The notes: generated from the sequence alone by a model not told the origin. A stretch of 64,000 nucleotides of DNA from Sphaerisporangium fuscum (GCF_018531465.1 NZ_JAHDTF010000001.1:1-64000); one strand, 5' to 3'; shown: positions 47,265-59,528, counted from the stretch's first letter. Made by a program: numbers and translations.

Positions 47265-48556
47265 GCCTCCATTGTCCAGGAGGGGACGAGCGGCGGTGGA
47301 TAGCCCGGCACCCTCGGCGACGCCTTCCACGGCTGGTGGATCAGCGACGCCGGAAGCCCGGCCAGCTCGGGCACGTAGTGCCGGACGTAGTCGCCGTCCG
47401 GGTCGAACCTCTTGGCCTGACGCAGCGGGTTGAGCACCCGGTTGGGCCTGGTGTCGTTCCCGGTGCCCGCCACCCACTGCCAGTTGCCCCAGTTGTTGGC
47501 CACGTCCGCGTCGAGCAGCAGGTCGGCGAAGTGCTCGCCGCCCACCCGCCAGTGCACGTTCAGCCGTTTGGTGAGGAAGGAGCCGACGATCATGCGGGCC
47601 CGGTTGTGCATCCAGCCCTCGGCCCGCAGGCGGCGCATGCCGGCGTCCACGATCGGCACCCCGGTCATGCCCTCCCGCCAGGCCTGTGCGGCGTCCTCGT
47701 CGTCGTTCCAGTCGGCCTGGCGCGGCCGGTAGTCGCGTCGCGGCAGCTCGGGGAACGCCAGCGTCACCTGGTGGTAGAAGTCGCGCCAGCACAGCTGCCG
47801 GACGAAGTCCTCCCCGCCGGGCAGCCCCGCAGCCCGGCCGGCCACCTCCAGCGGAGACAGGCAGCCGAAGTGCAGGTACGGGCTGATCATCGAGGTCTCG
47901 TCCTCGGTGAGCTTGTCGTGGCCGTCCCGGTAGCCCGCCAGGCGCAGGTCCAGCCACGCGTCCAGGCGCCACCGCCCCACCGTCTCGCCGCCGCGGAGGA
48001 TCCCGTACGGCCGGCGATCCACCGGCGGCAGCTCGCCGGGGTCGACGCCCTGGGGCAGGCGCAGCCGGGGCGGCGTGCCCAGCACCGGACGGCGGCGGGC
48101 GCCCGTCCAGGCCCGCCAGTACGGCGTGAACACCCGGTAGTGGTCGCCGGAGGCGGGCGTCAGCTCGCCGGGCGGCACGATGGTCACACCGGGGAACAGC
48201 CGGAACTGCAGGCGCTGCGCCGCGCACGCCTCCGAGAGGCGCCGCTCGCGCCGCCTGGCGTGGGCGCTCACGTCGGCCGAGGTCCAGATCGCGCTCGCCC
48301 CGATCTCGGTGGCCAGCCGGACGGCCCACGCCACCGGATCGCCCCGGCGGACCACGAGGTCGGCGCCGAGGCGGCGCAGCGACGAGCGCAGGTCGTGAAG
48401 GGTCTCGTGCAGGAAGCCCAGCCGGTGGCCGCCCCGCAGCGCCGGGTCCAGCACGAACAGGGGCACCACCGACCGGGCGCACGCCGAGGCCTCGGTGAGC
48501 GCGGGGTGGTCGTGCACGCGCAGGTCCCTGTTGAGCAGGACGATTACCGACTCCAC
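47261..48556 (-). CDS. phr: Deoxyribodipyrimidine photolyase
   Basis: A 431-residue light-dependent DNA-repair flavoprotein. [20 protein letters not shown] is the N-terminal alpha/beta antenna-binding domain. The FAD-binding helical domain contains [52 protein letters not shown] and [18 protein letters not shown], including the DNA-lesion-contact tryptophans and the electron-transfer region. It is a class I CPD photolyase by these motifs. ATG 48556 with AGGACAGGAG upstream. It lies 60 bp after treZ on the same strand but is probably separately expressed. Confidence 0.95.
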   Translation of the reverse strand: MESVIVLLNRDLRVHDHPALTEASACARSVVPLFVLDPALRGGHRLGFLHETLHDLRSSLRRLGADLVVRRGDPVAWAVRLATEIGASAIWTSADVSAHARRRERRLSEACAAQRLQFRLFPGVTIVPPGELTPASGDHYRVFTPYWRAWTGARRRPVLGTPPRLRLPQGVDPGELPPVDRRPYGILRGGETVGRWRLDAWLDLRLAGYRDGHDKLTEDETSMISPYLHFGCLSPLEVAGRAAGLPGGEDFVRQLCWRDFYHQVTLAFPELPRRDYRPRQADWNDDEDAAQAWREGMTGVPIVDAGMRRLRAEGWMHNRARMIVGSFLTKRLNVHWRVGGEHFADLLLDADVANNWGNWQWVAGTGNDTRPNRVLNPLRQAKRFDPDGDYVRHYVPELAGLPASLIHQPWKASPRVPGYPPPLVPSWTMEA

Positions 48557-48616
48557 TCCTGTCCTTTCGGCGCGGGACGCCTTCCGGTTGCATCCCGCCC
48601 GCCCACGCGGGCGAAA

Positions 48617-50341
48617 TCAGGCCGGCTCGACGACCGCCAGCGACCTGGGGGGCAGGGTGAGGTCGGGGCCGGTGAGGGTGACCTTGGGGTCGGAGGCGAG
48701 CAGGACCGTCCCCGGCGCCAGGGGGACGATCGCCTGCGCGTCGCCGAGGTTGGCGGCGACGCGCAGGGGCCCTCGGTCGACGACGATCCAGCGGGACTCC
48801 TCGTCGTACCGCACCGACACCCGGTCGAGCCTGGGGTCGGCGAGCTCCGGCCGTGCCTTGCGCAGCGCGATCAGGCGGCGGTACCAGTCGAGCAGCTCGG
48901 CGTGGACCGGCGACGACGGCTCGCTCCAGTCGAGCTTCGACCGGTGGAAGGTCGCCTCGTCCTGCGGGTCGGGCGCGGTGGAGCCCCAGTCGTCGTACCC
49001 GTGGCCGAGGAACTCCCGCTCACGCCGCTCGCTCTCCCCTTGCGCGAGATGCGGCTCCACGTGGTCGGTGAAGAACAGGAACGGCGTGCTCGCGCCCCAC
49101 TCCTCGCCCATGAACAGCATCGGGGTGAACGGCGAGGTCAGCAGCAGTCCCGCGCCGACCCTCAGCGCCTCGGCCGGCAGGCGGTCGCCCATGGCGCGGT
49201 TGCCGATCTGGTCGTGGTTCTGCAGGCAGCACACGAAGCGGTAGCCGGGGACGCGCTGCCGGTCGACCGGGCGGCCGTGGGTGCGGCCGCGGAAGGTGGA
49301 GTAGGTGCCGTCGTGGAGGTAGGCCGAGGTGAGCACCTTGGCGAGCACCTCCATGGAGCCGAAGTCGCAGTAGTAGCCGTGCCGCTCGCCGCTGAGGGCC
49401 GAGTGCAGGGCGTGGTGCACGTCGTCGTCCCAGGTGGCGGCCAGGCCGTACCCTCCGGCCTCGCGCGGGGTGATCAGCCGGGGGTCGTTCATGTCGGACT
49501 CGGCGATCAGCGTGAGCGGCCGTCCGACGGCCGCGGACAGGGCGTCGATCTCGACGGCGAGCTCCTCCAGGAAGTGGACCGCCCGCTTGTCGTGGAAGGC
49601 GTGCACGGCGTCCAGGCGCAGCCCGTCCATGTGGTAGTCGCGCAGCCACTGCACGGCGTTCTCGATGAAGTAGCGGCGTACCTGGTCGGAGTCCTTGCCG
49701 TCGAGGTTGACCGCCTGGCCCCAGAACGATTCCGCTGATTCGTTGAAGTAGGGGCCGAACGGCGCGAGGAAGTTGCCGGACGGCCCGAGGTGGTTGTAGA
49801 CCACGTCCAGCAGCACGCCGATGCCGGACCGGTGGCAGGCGTCGACGAAGCGCTTGAGCCCGTCGGGCCCGCCGTACTCCTCGTGGACGGCGTAAAGGTC
49901 GACCCCGTCGTACCCCCAGTTGTGCCGGCCGGGCACCGGCGGGACCGGGAGCAGCTCCACGAATCCGACGCCGAGGGAGACCAGGTGGTCGAGCCTGCCG
50001 ATCGCCGCGTCGAACGTGCCCTCCTTGGTGAAGGCCCCCACGTGCATCTCGTAGATGACCGAACCGGGCAGGTCGCGCCCCCGCCAGGCCTGGTCGTTCC
50101 AGGCGAAGCGGTCGTGCTCGTAGACCCGGCTCGGCCCGAAGATGCCGTACGGCTGCCGGCGCGTCCTCGGGTCGGGGAACGCCTCCCCGCCGTCGACGCT
50201 GAACGCGTAGTCGGTGCCGTGCCCGGCGCCCGGCACCTCGGCCCGCCACCAGCCGCCGTCGCCACGGGTCATCTCGTACCGTTCGGCCTTGTCGATCTCC
50301 ACCTCGACGCGGCTCGCCTTCGGTGCCCAGACCTCGAACAT
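48617..50341 (-). CDS. treZ: Malto-oligosyltrehalose trehalohydrolase
   Basis: A 574-residue GH13 enzyme that releases trehalose from maltooligosyltrehalose. An N-terminal CBM48-like domain ([15 protein letters not shown]) is followed by the barrel: [36 protein letters not shown], nucleophile in [11 protein letters not shown], acid/base in [12 protein letters not shown], and third carboxylate in [12 protein letters not shown]. The ATG at 50341 is chosen over an in-frame GTG at 50362 because GGGGAGGAAC directly precedes it. It is the last gene of glgX-treY-treZ, 31 bp after treY. Confidence 0.95.
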   Translation of the reverse strand: MFEVWAPKASRVEVEIDKAERYEMTRGDGGWWRAEVPGAGHGTDYAFSVDGGEAFPDPRTRRQPYGIFGPSRVYEHDRFAWNDQAWRGRDLPGSVIYEMHVGAFTKEGTFDAAIGRLDHLVSLGVGFVELLPVPPVPGRHNWGYDGVDLYAVHEEYGGPDGLKRFVDACHRSGIGVLLDVVYNHLGPSGNFLAPFGPYFNESAESFWGQAVNLDGKDSDQVRRYFIENAVQWLRDYHMDGLRLDAVHAFHDKRAVHFLEELAVEIDALSAAVGRPLTLIAESDMNDPRLITPREAGGYGLAATWDDDVHHALHSALSGERHGYYCDFGSMEVLAKVLTSAYLHDGTYSTFRGRTHGRPVDRQRVPGYRFVCCLQNHDQIGNRAMGDRLPAEALRVGAGLLLTSPFTPMLFMGEEWGASTPFLFFTDHVEPHLAQGESERREREFLGHGYDDWGSTAPDPQDEATFHRSKLDWSEPSSPVHAELLDWYRRLIALRKARPELADPRLDRVSVRYDEESRWIVVDRGPLRVAANLGDAQAIVPLAPGTVLLASDPKVTLTGPDLTLPPRSLAVVEPA

Positions 50342-50371
50342 GTTCCTCCCCGCCGTACTCACGTCCGCCTG

Positions 50372-52672
50372 CTATTCCTTTTCCAGCAGGGCGACGGGAT
50401 AACGTCCGAGCAGGTGCGCGTAGGGAATGCGGCCGGTGTGCCGGGCGCCGGTGAGCAGGTCGCGCCACCGGCCGGGCGGGAGCGTCAGCGTCTCGCCCTC
50501 CCAGCCCCCGCGCCGCTCCAGCCCCGCCGGGAACCGCGTGGCCACCACGACCGCCTGCTCGCCCCTGGCGAAGGCGACGGCGTTCCCGCCCGCTCCGCCG
50601 GTGTCGAGCGGGACGTACGGCAGCGCGGGGTCGAGCCGCGCACGCAGCCCCAGCGCCGACCGGGTGACCAGGAGCTTGGCGGCGTCCCAGCTGTCGCCGC
50701 CGGGCGAGGTGAGCAGGGAGCGCCGGTAGACGAAGTCGACCGGACGCCGGTTGTCGGGGTCGACCAGGGAGAAGTCGGTGGTCTCACTGCCCTGGTAGAC
50801 GTCGGGGACGCCCGGCATCATCAGCTGGACGAGCTTCTGGCCGAGGGAGTTCGCCCGCGCGTACCGGTCGACGAGCTGGGTGAACGCGGCCACCGAGGGC
50901 CCGCAGGTGTCGATCGCGCGGGCCGCGAACTCGCGGACGCCCTTCTCGTAGGCCGCGTCCGGGCTGATCCAGGAGATCGAGGTCTTCGCCTCACGCGCCG
51001 CCTTGTAGAGGTAGTCGGCGAAACGGTCCACGCTGATCGGCCACGCCGCCATGAGGTTCTGCCAGGCGAGGTAGTCGAGCTTGGGGTCGAAGGACACCCG
51101 CGACGACCACTCGGCCACCGCCTCGGCCCATTCGCCGGGCAGCTCCGACAGCACGGCGAGGCGGGCGCGGACGTCCTCCGACCGCTTGGTGTCGTGGGTC
51201 GACAGGGTGGTCATGGTGTGCGGCGCCATGCCGGCGCAGAACTCGTGGAACTCCGCCGTCGAGACCCCGAACCGGTCGGGCTCGCCGCCGACCTCGTTCA
51301 GGCAGGCCAGCGGGTACCAGCGGTAGAGCGCGGTGTCCTCCACGCCCTTGGCCATGACCGGCCCGCACGTCTGCTGGAACCTCGTGACGAACTCCGGGGG
51401 GCCCGTCAGCACCAGGTCGGCGACCCTGGCGACCGCCGATGGGTCGGCACGCCGGGCGGCCTCCTCGGCCGCCGCCCGGATCACCCGCACCGTCTCCGCC
51501 GGAGGCTCCTCGCCGGGCACCGCGTACGCCCGGTACACCGGCATCGCCGCCAGCAGCTCGACCATCGCCTCGCGCAGCTCGGGAACGTTCCGCGTGAGCC
51601 GGTCGACCTCCCCGCCGAAGAACTGCGTCAGCACCTGCTTCTTCGCCTCGTAGCGCACCGTCTCGTAGTCGCGGGGGAAGGAGGTGTGCTTGACGAACAG
51701 GTCGACCAGCGGGCCCTCCCCCGCCGGGTCCACGAACAGCCGGGTGACCATGTTGAGCGCGTCGTAGCCGGTGGTGCCGTCGCACGCCCAGTCGACCGGC
51801 AGCCGCTCGCCGTCGATGAGGATCTTCTCGGCGACCGTCCACACCGGGGCCCGCTCCCGCAGGCGGGCGAGGTACCCGCGCGGGTCGGCCAGGCCGTCGG
51901 GATGGTCGACGCGCAGCCCCGAGATCAACCCCTCGCCGACCAGCGCGAGGATCACCCGGTGGGTCGCCTCGAACACCTCCGGGTCCTCGACCCGCAGCCC
52001 GATCAGGGAGTTCACATCGAAGAACCGCCGGTACCCCGGGCTCTCCCGCCAGCGCGCCAGCCGGTAGAACTGGTCGTCCACCCGGCCTTCTCCACCGGGC
52101 CGTACCGGGAACTCGTGGTCGTGGTAGCGCAGGACGTCGCCGTCGGGCACGACCTCGGCCTCGACGTCGACGCCGTCGCCGAGGACGGGGAAGGCGATCC
52201 TGCCGTCCGACCAGTCGATGTCGAACCACCGCGCCGAACGGGCCTCGGGGCCGTGCTTGAGCACGTCCCACAGCTGGGCGTTGCCGGACTCGGGGACCGG
52301 CACCGTCATGTGGTTCGGCACGATGTCGACGACCAGCGGGAGCCCCTTGGCCGCCAGCTCGCGCAGCCCCGCCACGCCGCCGAACTCCTCCCGGACCCGG
52401 GAGTGGTCGGTCACGTCGTACCCGTGCAGGGACGACGGCACCGCCTGCAGGATCGGCGAGAGGTAGAGGTGGCTCACCCCCAGCTCGGCGAGGTAGCCCG
52501 TGAGGGCGGCCGCCTCGCCGAACCCGAAGGCGGGGGTGAGCTGGAGCCGGTAGGTCGCCCTCGGGATCTCGCGCGCCGGCGCGGCCGCCCCCGGGGACGC
52601 CGCGGGCTCGTCGGATGTCACCGGCGGCGCCGCCGATCCTGCGGGCGCCGCCGGGTTCACGGGTCGGGTCAC
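50372..52672 (-). CDS. treY: Malto-oligosyltrehalose synthase
   Basis: A 766-residue GH13 enzyme that isomerises the reducing-end linkage of maltodextrins to an alpha,alpha-1,1 bond. After a 35-residue Ala/Pro-rich extension, IPRATYRLQLTPAFGFGEAAALTGYLAELG opens the barrel. LPLVVDIVPNHMTV, GLRVDHPDGLADPRGYL (nucleophile), VAEKILIDGERLPVDW (acid/base) and TTLSTHDTKRSEDVRARL (third carboxylate) are diagnostic of TreY. GTG 52672 follows AAAGGACC. It sits 43 bp after glgX and 30 bp before treZ, matching the treX-treY-treZ operon known in mycobacteria. Confidence 0.96.
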   Translation of the reverse strand: MTRPVNPAAPAGSAAPPVTSDEPAASPGAAAPAREIPRATYRLQLTPAFGFGEAAALTGYLAELGVSHLYLSPILQAVPSSLHGYDVTDHSRVREEFGGVAGLRELAAKGLPLVVDIVPNHMTVPVPESGNAQLWDVLKHGPEARSARWFDIDWSDGRIAFPVLGDGVDVEAEVVPDGDVLRYHDHEFPVRPGGEGRVDDQFYRLARWRESPGYRRFFDVNSLIGLRVEDPEVFEATHRVILALVGEGLISGLRVDHPDGLADPRGYLARLRERAPVWTVAEKILIDGERLPVDWACDGTTGYDALNMVTRLFVDPAGEGPLVDLFVKHTSFPRDYETVRYEAKKQVLTQFFGGEVDRLTRNVPELREAMVELLAAMPVYRAYAVPGEEPPAETVRVIRAAAEEAARRADPSAVARVADLVLTGPPEFVTRFQQTCGPVMAKGVEDTALYRWYPLACLNEVGGEPDRFGVSTAEFHEFCAGMAPHTMTTLSTHDTKRSEDVRARLAVLSELPGEWAEAVAEWSSRVSFDPKLDYLAWQNLMAAWPISVDRFADYLYKAAREAKTSISWISPDAAYEKGVREFAARAIDTCGPSVAAFTQLVDRYARANSLGQKLVQLMMPGVPDVYQGSETTDFSLVDPDNRRPVDFVYRRSLLTSPGGDSWDAAKLLVTRSALGLRARLDPALPYVPLDTGGAGGNAVAFARGEQAVVVATRFPAGLERRGGWEGETLTLPPGRWRDLLTGARHTGRIPYAHLLGRYPVALLEKE

Positions 52673-52715
52673 GTACTGGTCCTTTCGAGGGTCGGTGCGA
52701 GTGCCGCGAAGCAGG

Positions 52716-54821
<2,106 letters not shown>

Positions 54822-55031
54822 GTCACCACCCGGATAGGGACTTGCCCCATGTTCGCCCGACCATGCGGCACGGCGCGGCGAAGTTACGCCGGGCATCCTC
54901 CTCGCGAGGTGCTCGGCTGGGCGGCGCCGGGCCGGGCCGCCACACGGCGGGCGGCCCGTGCCAGGCTACCCGCCCTCCGCCGTGGACGGCCGGGGGGACA
55001 CTCCTCCGGTTACATGATGGTCACAAAGCGG

Positions 55032-55072
55032 CGTCCCGCGCGGCGGCCGGCTGGTCGCCCCCGCGCGGGACG
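55032..55072 (-). terminator. Hairpin terminator after the GH8 gene
   Basis: A 12-bp perfect stem (CGTCCCGCGCGG with CCGCGCGGGACG) and a 17-base loop lie 7 bp past the stop codon of the minus-strand glucanase gene. It separates that gene from the glgX operon. Confidence 0.75.
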
Positions 55073-55078
55073 GCCGGA

Positions 55079-56731
55079 TCAGGGCACCCAGTAGTTGCCG
55101 CTCACGGTGATCATCACCTGGAGCTGGATGCTGGTGGAGTAGTAGTCGCTCGAGGTGAAGGAGGTGTTGAGCATCTTCTTCCAGAGCGCGTCGAGCCAGG
55201 CCTGGCTGCCCGGGTCCGTCATGGCGGCCACCGCGAACGGGGCGAAGAACGCCGGCTCGCTGCCGCCGCTGATCTGCGAGCCGCCGAGCGAGTAACCGAC
55301 GGTGATCTTGGCCGGGTCTCCGCCGGTCTTGCTCTTGATCCAGCTGTTGAGCTTGCGGGCGGAGGCGAGCGAGGCGCCGTCCCCGCTGGTCACCGCGTCG
55401 CCGCCGATCCGCCACGGGTCACGGCAGGCGTTCCAGAAGTACTTGCCGTCGTTGGCGTCCTCCAGCACCTTGCCCGGGGCGGGCTTCGGCGTGGAGTTGG
55501 TGTTCACCACGAAGTCGGCGAGCAGGCCGGTCGAAGGGGCGTACGTCGACTGCTGGGAGGTGACCAGGTTCTGGTGCGCGGTCCTGATCGTGTCCCAGGC
55601 GGTGTCGCCGGTGGCCTTCCTGAACGCCCTGAAGTGGTCGATCAGCCAGTCCGACGACCGGGTGACGTAGTAGGTGGAGTCGCCGGACGTGCTCCAGTCG
55701 CCGAGCCTCATCAGACGGGTGGAGGGGTTCACCTCGCTCGCCTTGATGGCGTTGATGTGCTTGATCGCGAGGTCCTTGTAGTTGTAGGTCCCCGAGCTCC
55801 CCCACTGCCGGTCGGCCAGCAGCAGGCCGTAGGCCACGTCGAGGTCGCCGTCGGTCGCCGAGTCGGAGCCGTTCACGCTCTTGCACGAGCTGTCCTGCTC
55901 GGCGGCGAGGAGGTCGCGGTTGTTCACCGACGGGTGGGCCAGCATGTACTTCACCATGCCGTCGAAGGCCGTCCTGGCGTTCGGGTCGGCGCCCGCCATG
56001 GTCGCGAGGATCACCATGCCGTAGCCCTGGCCCTCGGCGACGTACGGGTGGTCGGCGTCGGGCGAGATGACCTCGTACCAGCCGTTGCCGCAGTTCTGCT
56101 TGAGGAAGGCGTTCTTCCACTTGTTGTAGTAGGTGACGACGGCCTGGTCGAGCGTTGCCTGCGAGCCGGAGGGCCTGAGGGTCCCGGCGACGTAGGGGTA
56201 GAGGTGGCCGCCGAACGGCACGGCGGGGCCGGGGCCGCCGGAACCGCCGGCGGTGACGGCGAGGTAGTCGACGTTGGGGCCGCCGTTGGCGGTGGTCGCG
56301 GTGGCCCGGATGGTGGTGGTCCCGGCGTTCAGCGAGACGTTCACCGTGGCGTCGGCCCAGGTGTCCCAGGACCCGGTGCCGTTGAACGCCTTGCCCGGGG
56401 CCACCACCGTCCCGTTGACGCTGATGTCCATCGGGCGGTCGGTGGTGGTGCCGTTGGCGTAGCGCAGCACCAGGCTCGCGCTGCCGGCCGTCGCGGCCGT
56501 CACCGTCCACTCGACGTAGCCGCCGGCGACGTTGGTGTAGTCGACGAAACCGGAACCCGAATAGCCGGTGTGGTTGGTCGCCACCGTGCCCTGCGAGATC
56601 ACGGCGCTCTCCGCCTCGTAGGTGGTGGCGGAGGCCGCGGAGGCGGGAGTCAGGGCGGCCGCCGGTAGCAGCAGACCGGCGGCGACGAGGGATGCGAGCG
56701 TGACGGATGCGGTGCGAACGTGACGGTGCAC
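55079..56731 (-). CDS. Secreted CBM35-GH8 glycoside hydrolase (endoglucanase/chitosanase type)
   Basis: A 550-residue exported enzyme. A Sec signal peptide (TASVTLASLVAAGLLLPAAA, cleaved near ASA|AS) is followed by a CBM35/CBM6-like module (TTYEAESAVISQGTVATNH ... GYVEWTVTAATAG, about 35-160), a short Gly/Pro linker and a GH8 catalytic domain (about 170-550). In GH8 the general acid lies in YVAEGQGYGMVILA and the catalytic Asp in ATDGDLDVAYGLLLAD; DPWRIGGDA also matches. GH8 members cleave beta-1,4-glucans, lichenan, xylan or chitosan; the exact substrate is open. GTG 56731 has GGAGAGGAC upstream. An inverted repeat 54 bp upstream is a likely operator. Confidence 0.92.
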   Translation of the reverse strand: MHRHVRTASVTLASLVAAGLLLPAAALTPASAASATTYEAESAVISQGTVATNHTGYSGSGFVDYTNVAGGYVEWTVTAATAGSASLVLRYANGTTTDRPMDISVNGTVVAPGKAFNGTGSWDTWADATVNVSLNAGTTTIRATATTANGGPNVDYLAVTAGGSGGPGPAVPFGGHLYPYVAGTLRPSGSQATLDQAVVTYYNKWKNAFLKQNCGNGWYEVISPDADHPYVAEGQGYGMVILATMAGADPNARTAFDGMVKYMLAHPSVNNRDLLAAEQDSSCKSVNGSDSATDGDLDVAYGLLLADRQWGSSGTYNYKDLAIKHINAIKASEVNPSTRLMRLGDWSTSGDSTYYVTRSSDWLIDHFRAFRKATGDTAWDTIRTAHQNLVTSQQSTYAPSTGLLADFVVNTNSTPKPAPGKVLEDANDGKYFWNACRDPWRIGGDAVTSGDGASLASARKLNSWIKSKTGGDPAKITVGYSLGGSQISGGSEPAFFAPFAVAAMTDPGSQAWLDALWKKMLNTSFTSSDYYSTSIQLQVMITVSGNYWVP

Positions 56732-56784
56732 CTCGGTGTCCTCTCCGTTGGGGGTCGCGAAGGCATGAGGAGGGGGCAAGGATT

Positions 56785-56803
56785 GTTAATAACCTTTCTT
56801 AAC
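56785..56803 (-). promoter_or_regulatory. Inverted-repeat operator upstream of the GH8 gene
   Basis: On the minus strand GTTAAGAAAGGTTATTAAC has GTTAA/TTAAC arms, an AT-rich island in a GC-rich leader. It resembles, imperfectly, the CsnR-type box (TTAGGAAA...TTTCCTAA) found upstream of actinomycete chitosanase and other glycosidase genes. The regulator assignment is inference. Confidence 0.5.
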
Positions 56804-56935
56804 GATCCTCGCTCATAGGAACACCAACGGTGGGACGCCGTCAAGCGGCGGCAGGAAGGGATGACGGTGGCAGGCGACCGGGCCGTCCGTCAGGCAGGAA
56901 GACCGGCGTGCGCGCCGGCCGTCTGAAGGGGAGGC

Positions 56936-57244
56936 TCAGGCGATCTTCTTCGCGGGCGCGGGCTCGAAAAAGTTCAGCAGTCCGTCCCCCTTGCAGGTGC
57001 GGCAGGGACGGCCCGCTTCGCCCTTGCCCTCTCCCCCGCAGGTGCAGCAGACGACCACCCGGTCGAAGCGGGGGTCGCGGTAGGTGTGCCGGGTGCGGCG
57101 GCGGCTGATCGCCCACCCCTGCACCCAGGCGAACCCGTCGATCTCGGCGAACACGGCGTCGCTGAGCTTCCAGTGCCGGGTGAGCGCCTCCTCACGTAGG
57201 AGAGTCCACAAATGGGTGGCGATCCCGGCGGGGCTGACATTCAT
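56936..57244 (-). CDS. Small protein with DnaJ-type CxxCxGxG zinc-finger-like motif
   Basis: A 102-residue protein. The N-terminal half (THLWTLLREEALTRHWKLSDAVFAEIDGFAW) is helical; the C-terminal half contains CCTCGGEGKGEAGRPCRTCKGDG, two CxxCxGxG-type units like half of a DnaJ cysteine-rich domain, likely binding one zinc. ATG 57244 follows GAGAGGACGG. No partner gene is adjacent and the role is unknown. Confidence 0.72.
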   Translation of the reverse strand: MNVSPAGIATHLWTLLREEALTRHWKLSDAVFAEIDGFAWVQGWAISRRRTRHTYRDPRFDRVVVCCTCGGEGKGEAGRPCRTCKGDGLLNFFEPAPAKKIA

Positions 57245-57628
57245 AGAGGGCCGTCCTCTCTCGCTCCCGGGTGACGAGGATGGTTTCCGCCGCCGGCCCC
57301 GATGCCCCACCATCGGACCGGCTTCGCTGTGCCCCCCCACGCCCCACCGGGACCGCGTCCTCGCGGTCGCGGCCCTCCCCCTCCCGCAGAGGATGGCCGG
57401 CCACGAGGGCGCGGTGTCAGGGGGGTCGTCCTCTCTCTTAGGGGCTAACTCTCTGTTTACCCTGGTTCGTGCCAAGAGCAACCGCCAATGGCAATTGCCA
57501 CAGGAAAGTGTCCGCGGCGGATACCTCTGGCGCTCGCCACCGGCGAATAGTGTTTGCTGTTAGCAAATGAGCCACCTGGGAAAGCTTGGGGGCGCGCGGC
57601 GGGTGCCGCGAGGAAGAGGTGAGCACCG
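57245..57628. promoter_or_regulatory. 384-bp control region with two palindromes upstream of XRE/DUF5753 gene
   Basis: TGGCAATTGCCA (57488-57499) is a perfect 12-bp palindrome and TTTGCTGTTAGCAAA (57553-57567) an inverted repeat with a three-base spacer, 62 bp before the regulator start. Both lie in an otherwise GC-rich, gene-free region and are likely operators, probably for the adjacent WhiJ-like protein. Confidence 0.5.
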
Positions 57629-58477
57629 ATGGCCGGGGCCAATCCGACCCTACGGCGCCGTCAGCTCGCCAGCCGCCTGCGGGAGCTGCGCAAGAGCGCC
57701 GGGCTGAGCATCGAGGAGGCCGCCCAGCGGCTGGAGTGCTCACCCGCCAAGATCAGCCGCATCGAGACCGCCCAGCGGAGCGTCATCCCCCGCGACGTCC
57801 GCGACCTGTGCCAGATCTACGGCACCGACCAGACCGAGGCCGAGGCCCTCATCACGATGGCCAGAGAGGCCCGCCAGGCGGGCTGGTGGCAGGAGTACGA
57901 AGACCTCGACCTCGACCCCTACATCGGCCTGGAGGCCGAGGCCTCCTCGATCACGATGTACGAGACGACCACGGTCCCGAGCCTGTTCCAGACCGAGGAC
58001 TACGCCCGGGAGGTCATCCGCGGGTGCCTGCCGCGCATCAAACAGGAGGTCCTCGAAGAACGCGTCGACGCCCGCCTGAAACGACAGCGGCTCCATCTCC
58101 AGGACGATCCGCCGAATTGCTGGGTGCTCCTCGACGAATCGGTGCTCCACCGGCACGTCGGAGGTCATTCGGTCATGCGCGCCCAACTCGAACGCGTCAC
58201 CGAGCTTTCCGAGCTTCCCCACGTGATAATCCAGGTGATTCCCTTCAGTGTGGGGGCGCACATCGGGTTCGACAGCATGTTCATTCTTCTCGAATTCCCC
58301 GATCACATGATCCCCGACACGGTTTACGTCGAGTCCTTGATGGGCGATTTCTATCTCGAGAAACCGCGCGAGCTGGAGCGGTTCCGTGAGGTGATCACCC
58401 ACCTGCGGGCGGCGGCGCTCAACCCCCGCGACTCGGTCTCCCTGATCGCCGAGATGAGCAGGACCTACGCCCGCTGA
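57629..58477 (+). CDS. XRE-family regulator with DUF5753 domain (WhiJ-like), second copy
   Basis: A 282-residue protein. RRRQLASRLRELRKSAGLSIEEAAQRLECSPAKISRIETAQRS is the helix-turn-helix; YIGLEAEASSITMYETTTVPSLFQTEDYAREVI and LPHVIIQVIPFSVGAH belong to DUF5753. It is the same length as the copy at 26051-26899 but clearly diverged. ATG 57629 follows GGAAGAGGTGAG. Two DUF397 genes lie downstream on the same strand at 58851 and 59529, so it is the regulator of a second whiJ-type module; an ATPase partner is absent here. Confidence 0.92.
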   Translation: MAGANPTLRRRQLASRLRELRKSAGLSIEEAAQRLECSPAKISRIETAQRSVIPRDVRDLCQIYGTDQTEAEALITMAREARQAGWWQEYEDLDLDPYIGLEAEASSITMYETTTVPSLFQTEDYAREVIRGCLPRIKQEVLEERVDARLKRQRLHLQDDPPNCWVLLDESVLHRHVGGHSVMRAQLERVTELSELPHVIIQVIPFSVGAHIGFDSMFILLEFPDHMIPDTVYVESLMGDFYLEKPRELERFREVITHLRAAALNPRDSVSLIAEMSRTYAR

Positions 58478-58850
58478 CCGCGCGGCGCCCCGACATACCC
58501 CCGCCGGACCGGCCAACGCGGCGTACACCCATGGCCACGACACTCCGCGCCATGCCCCAAGATCCGGACATAGACCCGTCAACCCCCTGCAAACGACCGC
58601 CCGGCAAACAGAGATCTCTCCAACTTCGACCAGCTCAACCCCTTGATCGTGTTGACATGTCGGCAGGAGCTGCGATAAATGATCACCAGGAGCCCCCGCA
58701 CAGAGCTTCGGCCCGACCAACGGCCACATCTGCAGCGGGGGCTCATGCCTATTTATCCGGCCCGATCAAGTCGGTCGCGCCCGTGCTGGGGGACGCGATC
58801 CCTCGCGCGGCGGGCACGGCGAGGGCTCCTCAGTGACATCAGGAGAGACG
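58478..58850. other. 373-bp region without a supported gene
   Basis: No reading has family resemblance or start context. It should contain the promoter of the following DUF397 gene; I could not place it. Confidence 0.45.
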
Positions 58851-59063
58851 ATGGCGTCGCATAACCCTTCGGGGCACTCCGGCCTGAACTGGAAGGCCGC
58901 AAGCGGATGTAACAACGGAACCTGCGTCGAGGTGGCACGCCTTCCGCACGGCGGCGTCGGAATCCGCGACAACAAGGATCTCCGCCGTCCGCCGCTCGAA
59001 TTCACCGCTGAGGAGTTCCGCACCTTCGTCCGCGGCGTCAAGGCAGGCGAATTCGATATGTGA
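58851..59063 (+). CDS. DUF397 protein
   Basis: A 70-residue protein. LNWKAASGCNNGTCVEVARLPHG, VGIRDNKDLRRPPLEFTAEEFRTFVRGVKAGEFD shows the DUF397 pattern (W..AS.....CVEVA......IRD.K......F...E...F). ATG 58851 has GGAGAG upstream; a GTG 18 bp earlier is less likely. It belongs with the WhiJ-like regulator 370 bp upstream, as its presumed antagonist. Confidence 0.92.
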   Translation: MASHNPSGHSGLNWKAASGCNNGTCVEVARLPHGGVGIRDNKDLRRPPLEFTAEEFRTFVRGVKAGEFDM

Positions 59064-59240
59064 CCGGGCTCCGCCCACCCGGGCAAACCTTTCCGGAGTG
59101 GCGCGGGCCTGTTACGCGAAAACGACCCTAAAGGTCGGCGGTCGCGGAGCGGCCGGATGTCACGAACGTCCGGCAACCCGCAGGAAAGCCGCTCAATCCG
59201 ATGCGTGACAGTGGAATCCAGATGAAACGCAGCCGAGCAG

Positions 59241-59270
59241 ACGGCGCCGGACAGCCCCCGCCGGCGCCGT
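59241..59270 (+). terminator. Hairpin terminator-like structure between DUF397 genes
   Basis: A 10-bp perfect stem, ACGGCGCCGG and CCGGCGCCGT, with a ten-base loop and a short TTCCGATTTC tail. The surrounding 59064-59528 region has no supported gene. Confidence 0.6.
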
Positions 59271-59528
59271 TTCCGATTTCCGGCGCGTCCCTCTTCTCCC
59301 TATGGTCACTCGCAAGCCCTCTGGCCCCAGATCGTGCCCCGCATTTCCGGCATTTCATCTGGGCATCGGGCAAGAAGGACCAGGTCAGGAGCAGTTCCCT
59401 CGCGGTCCAGTGATTCCTGGAACCCCAACCCTGCGCCCCCGTTTTCCCGGGCCCCGGTGAACTATAATTTCGCCGGGCTGTACGCTCCCGGGCACTAATA
59501 CGGCGAAAGATTCATCGGAAGGAGGGGC

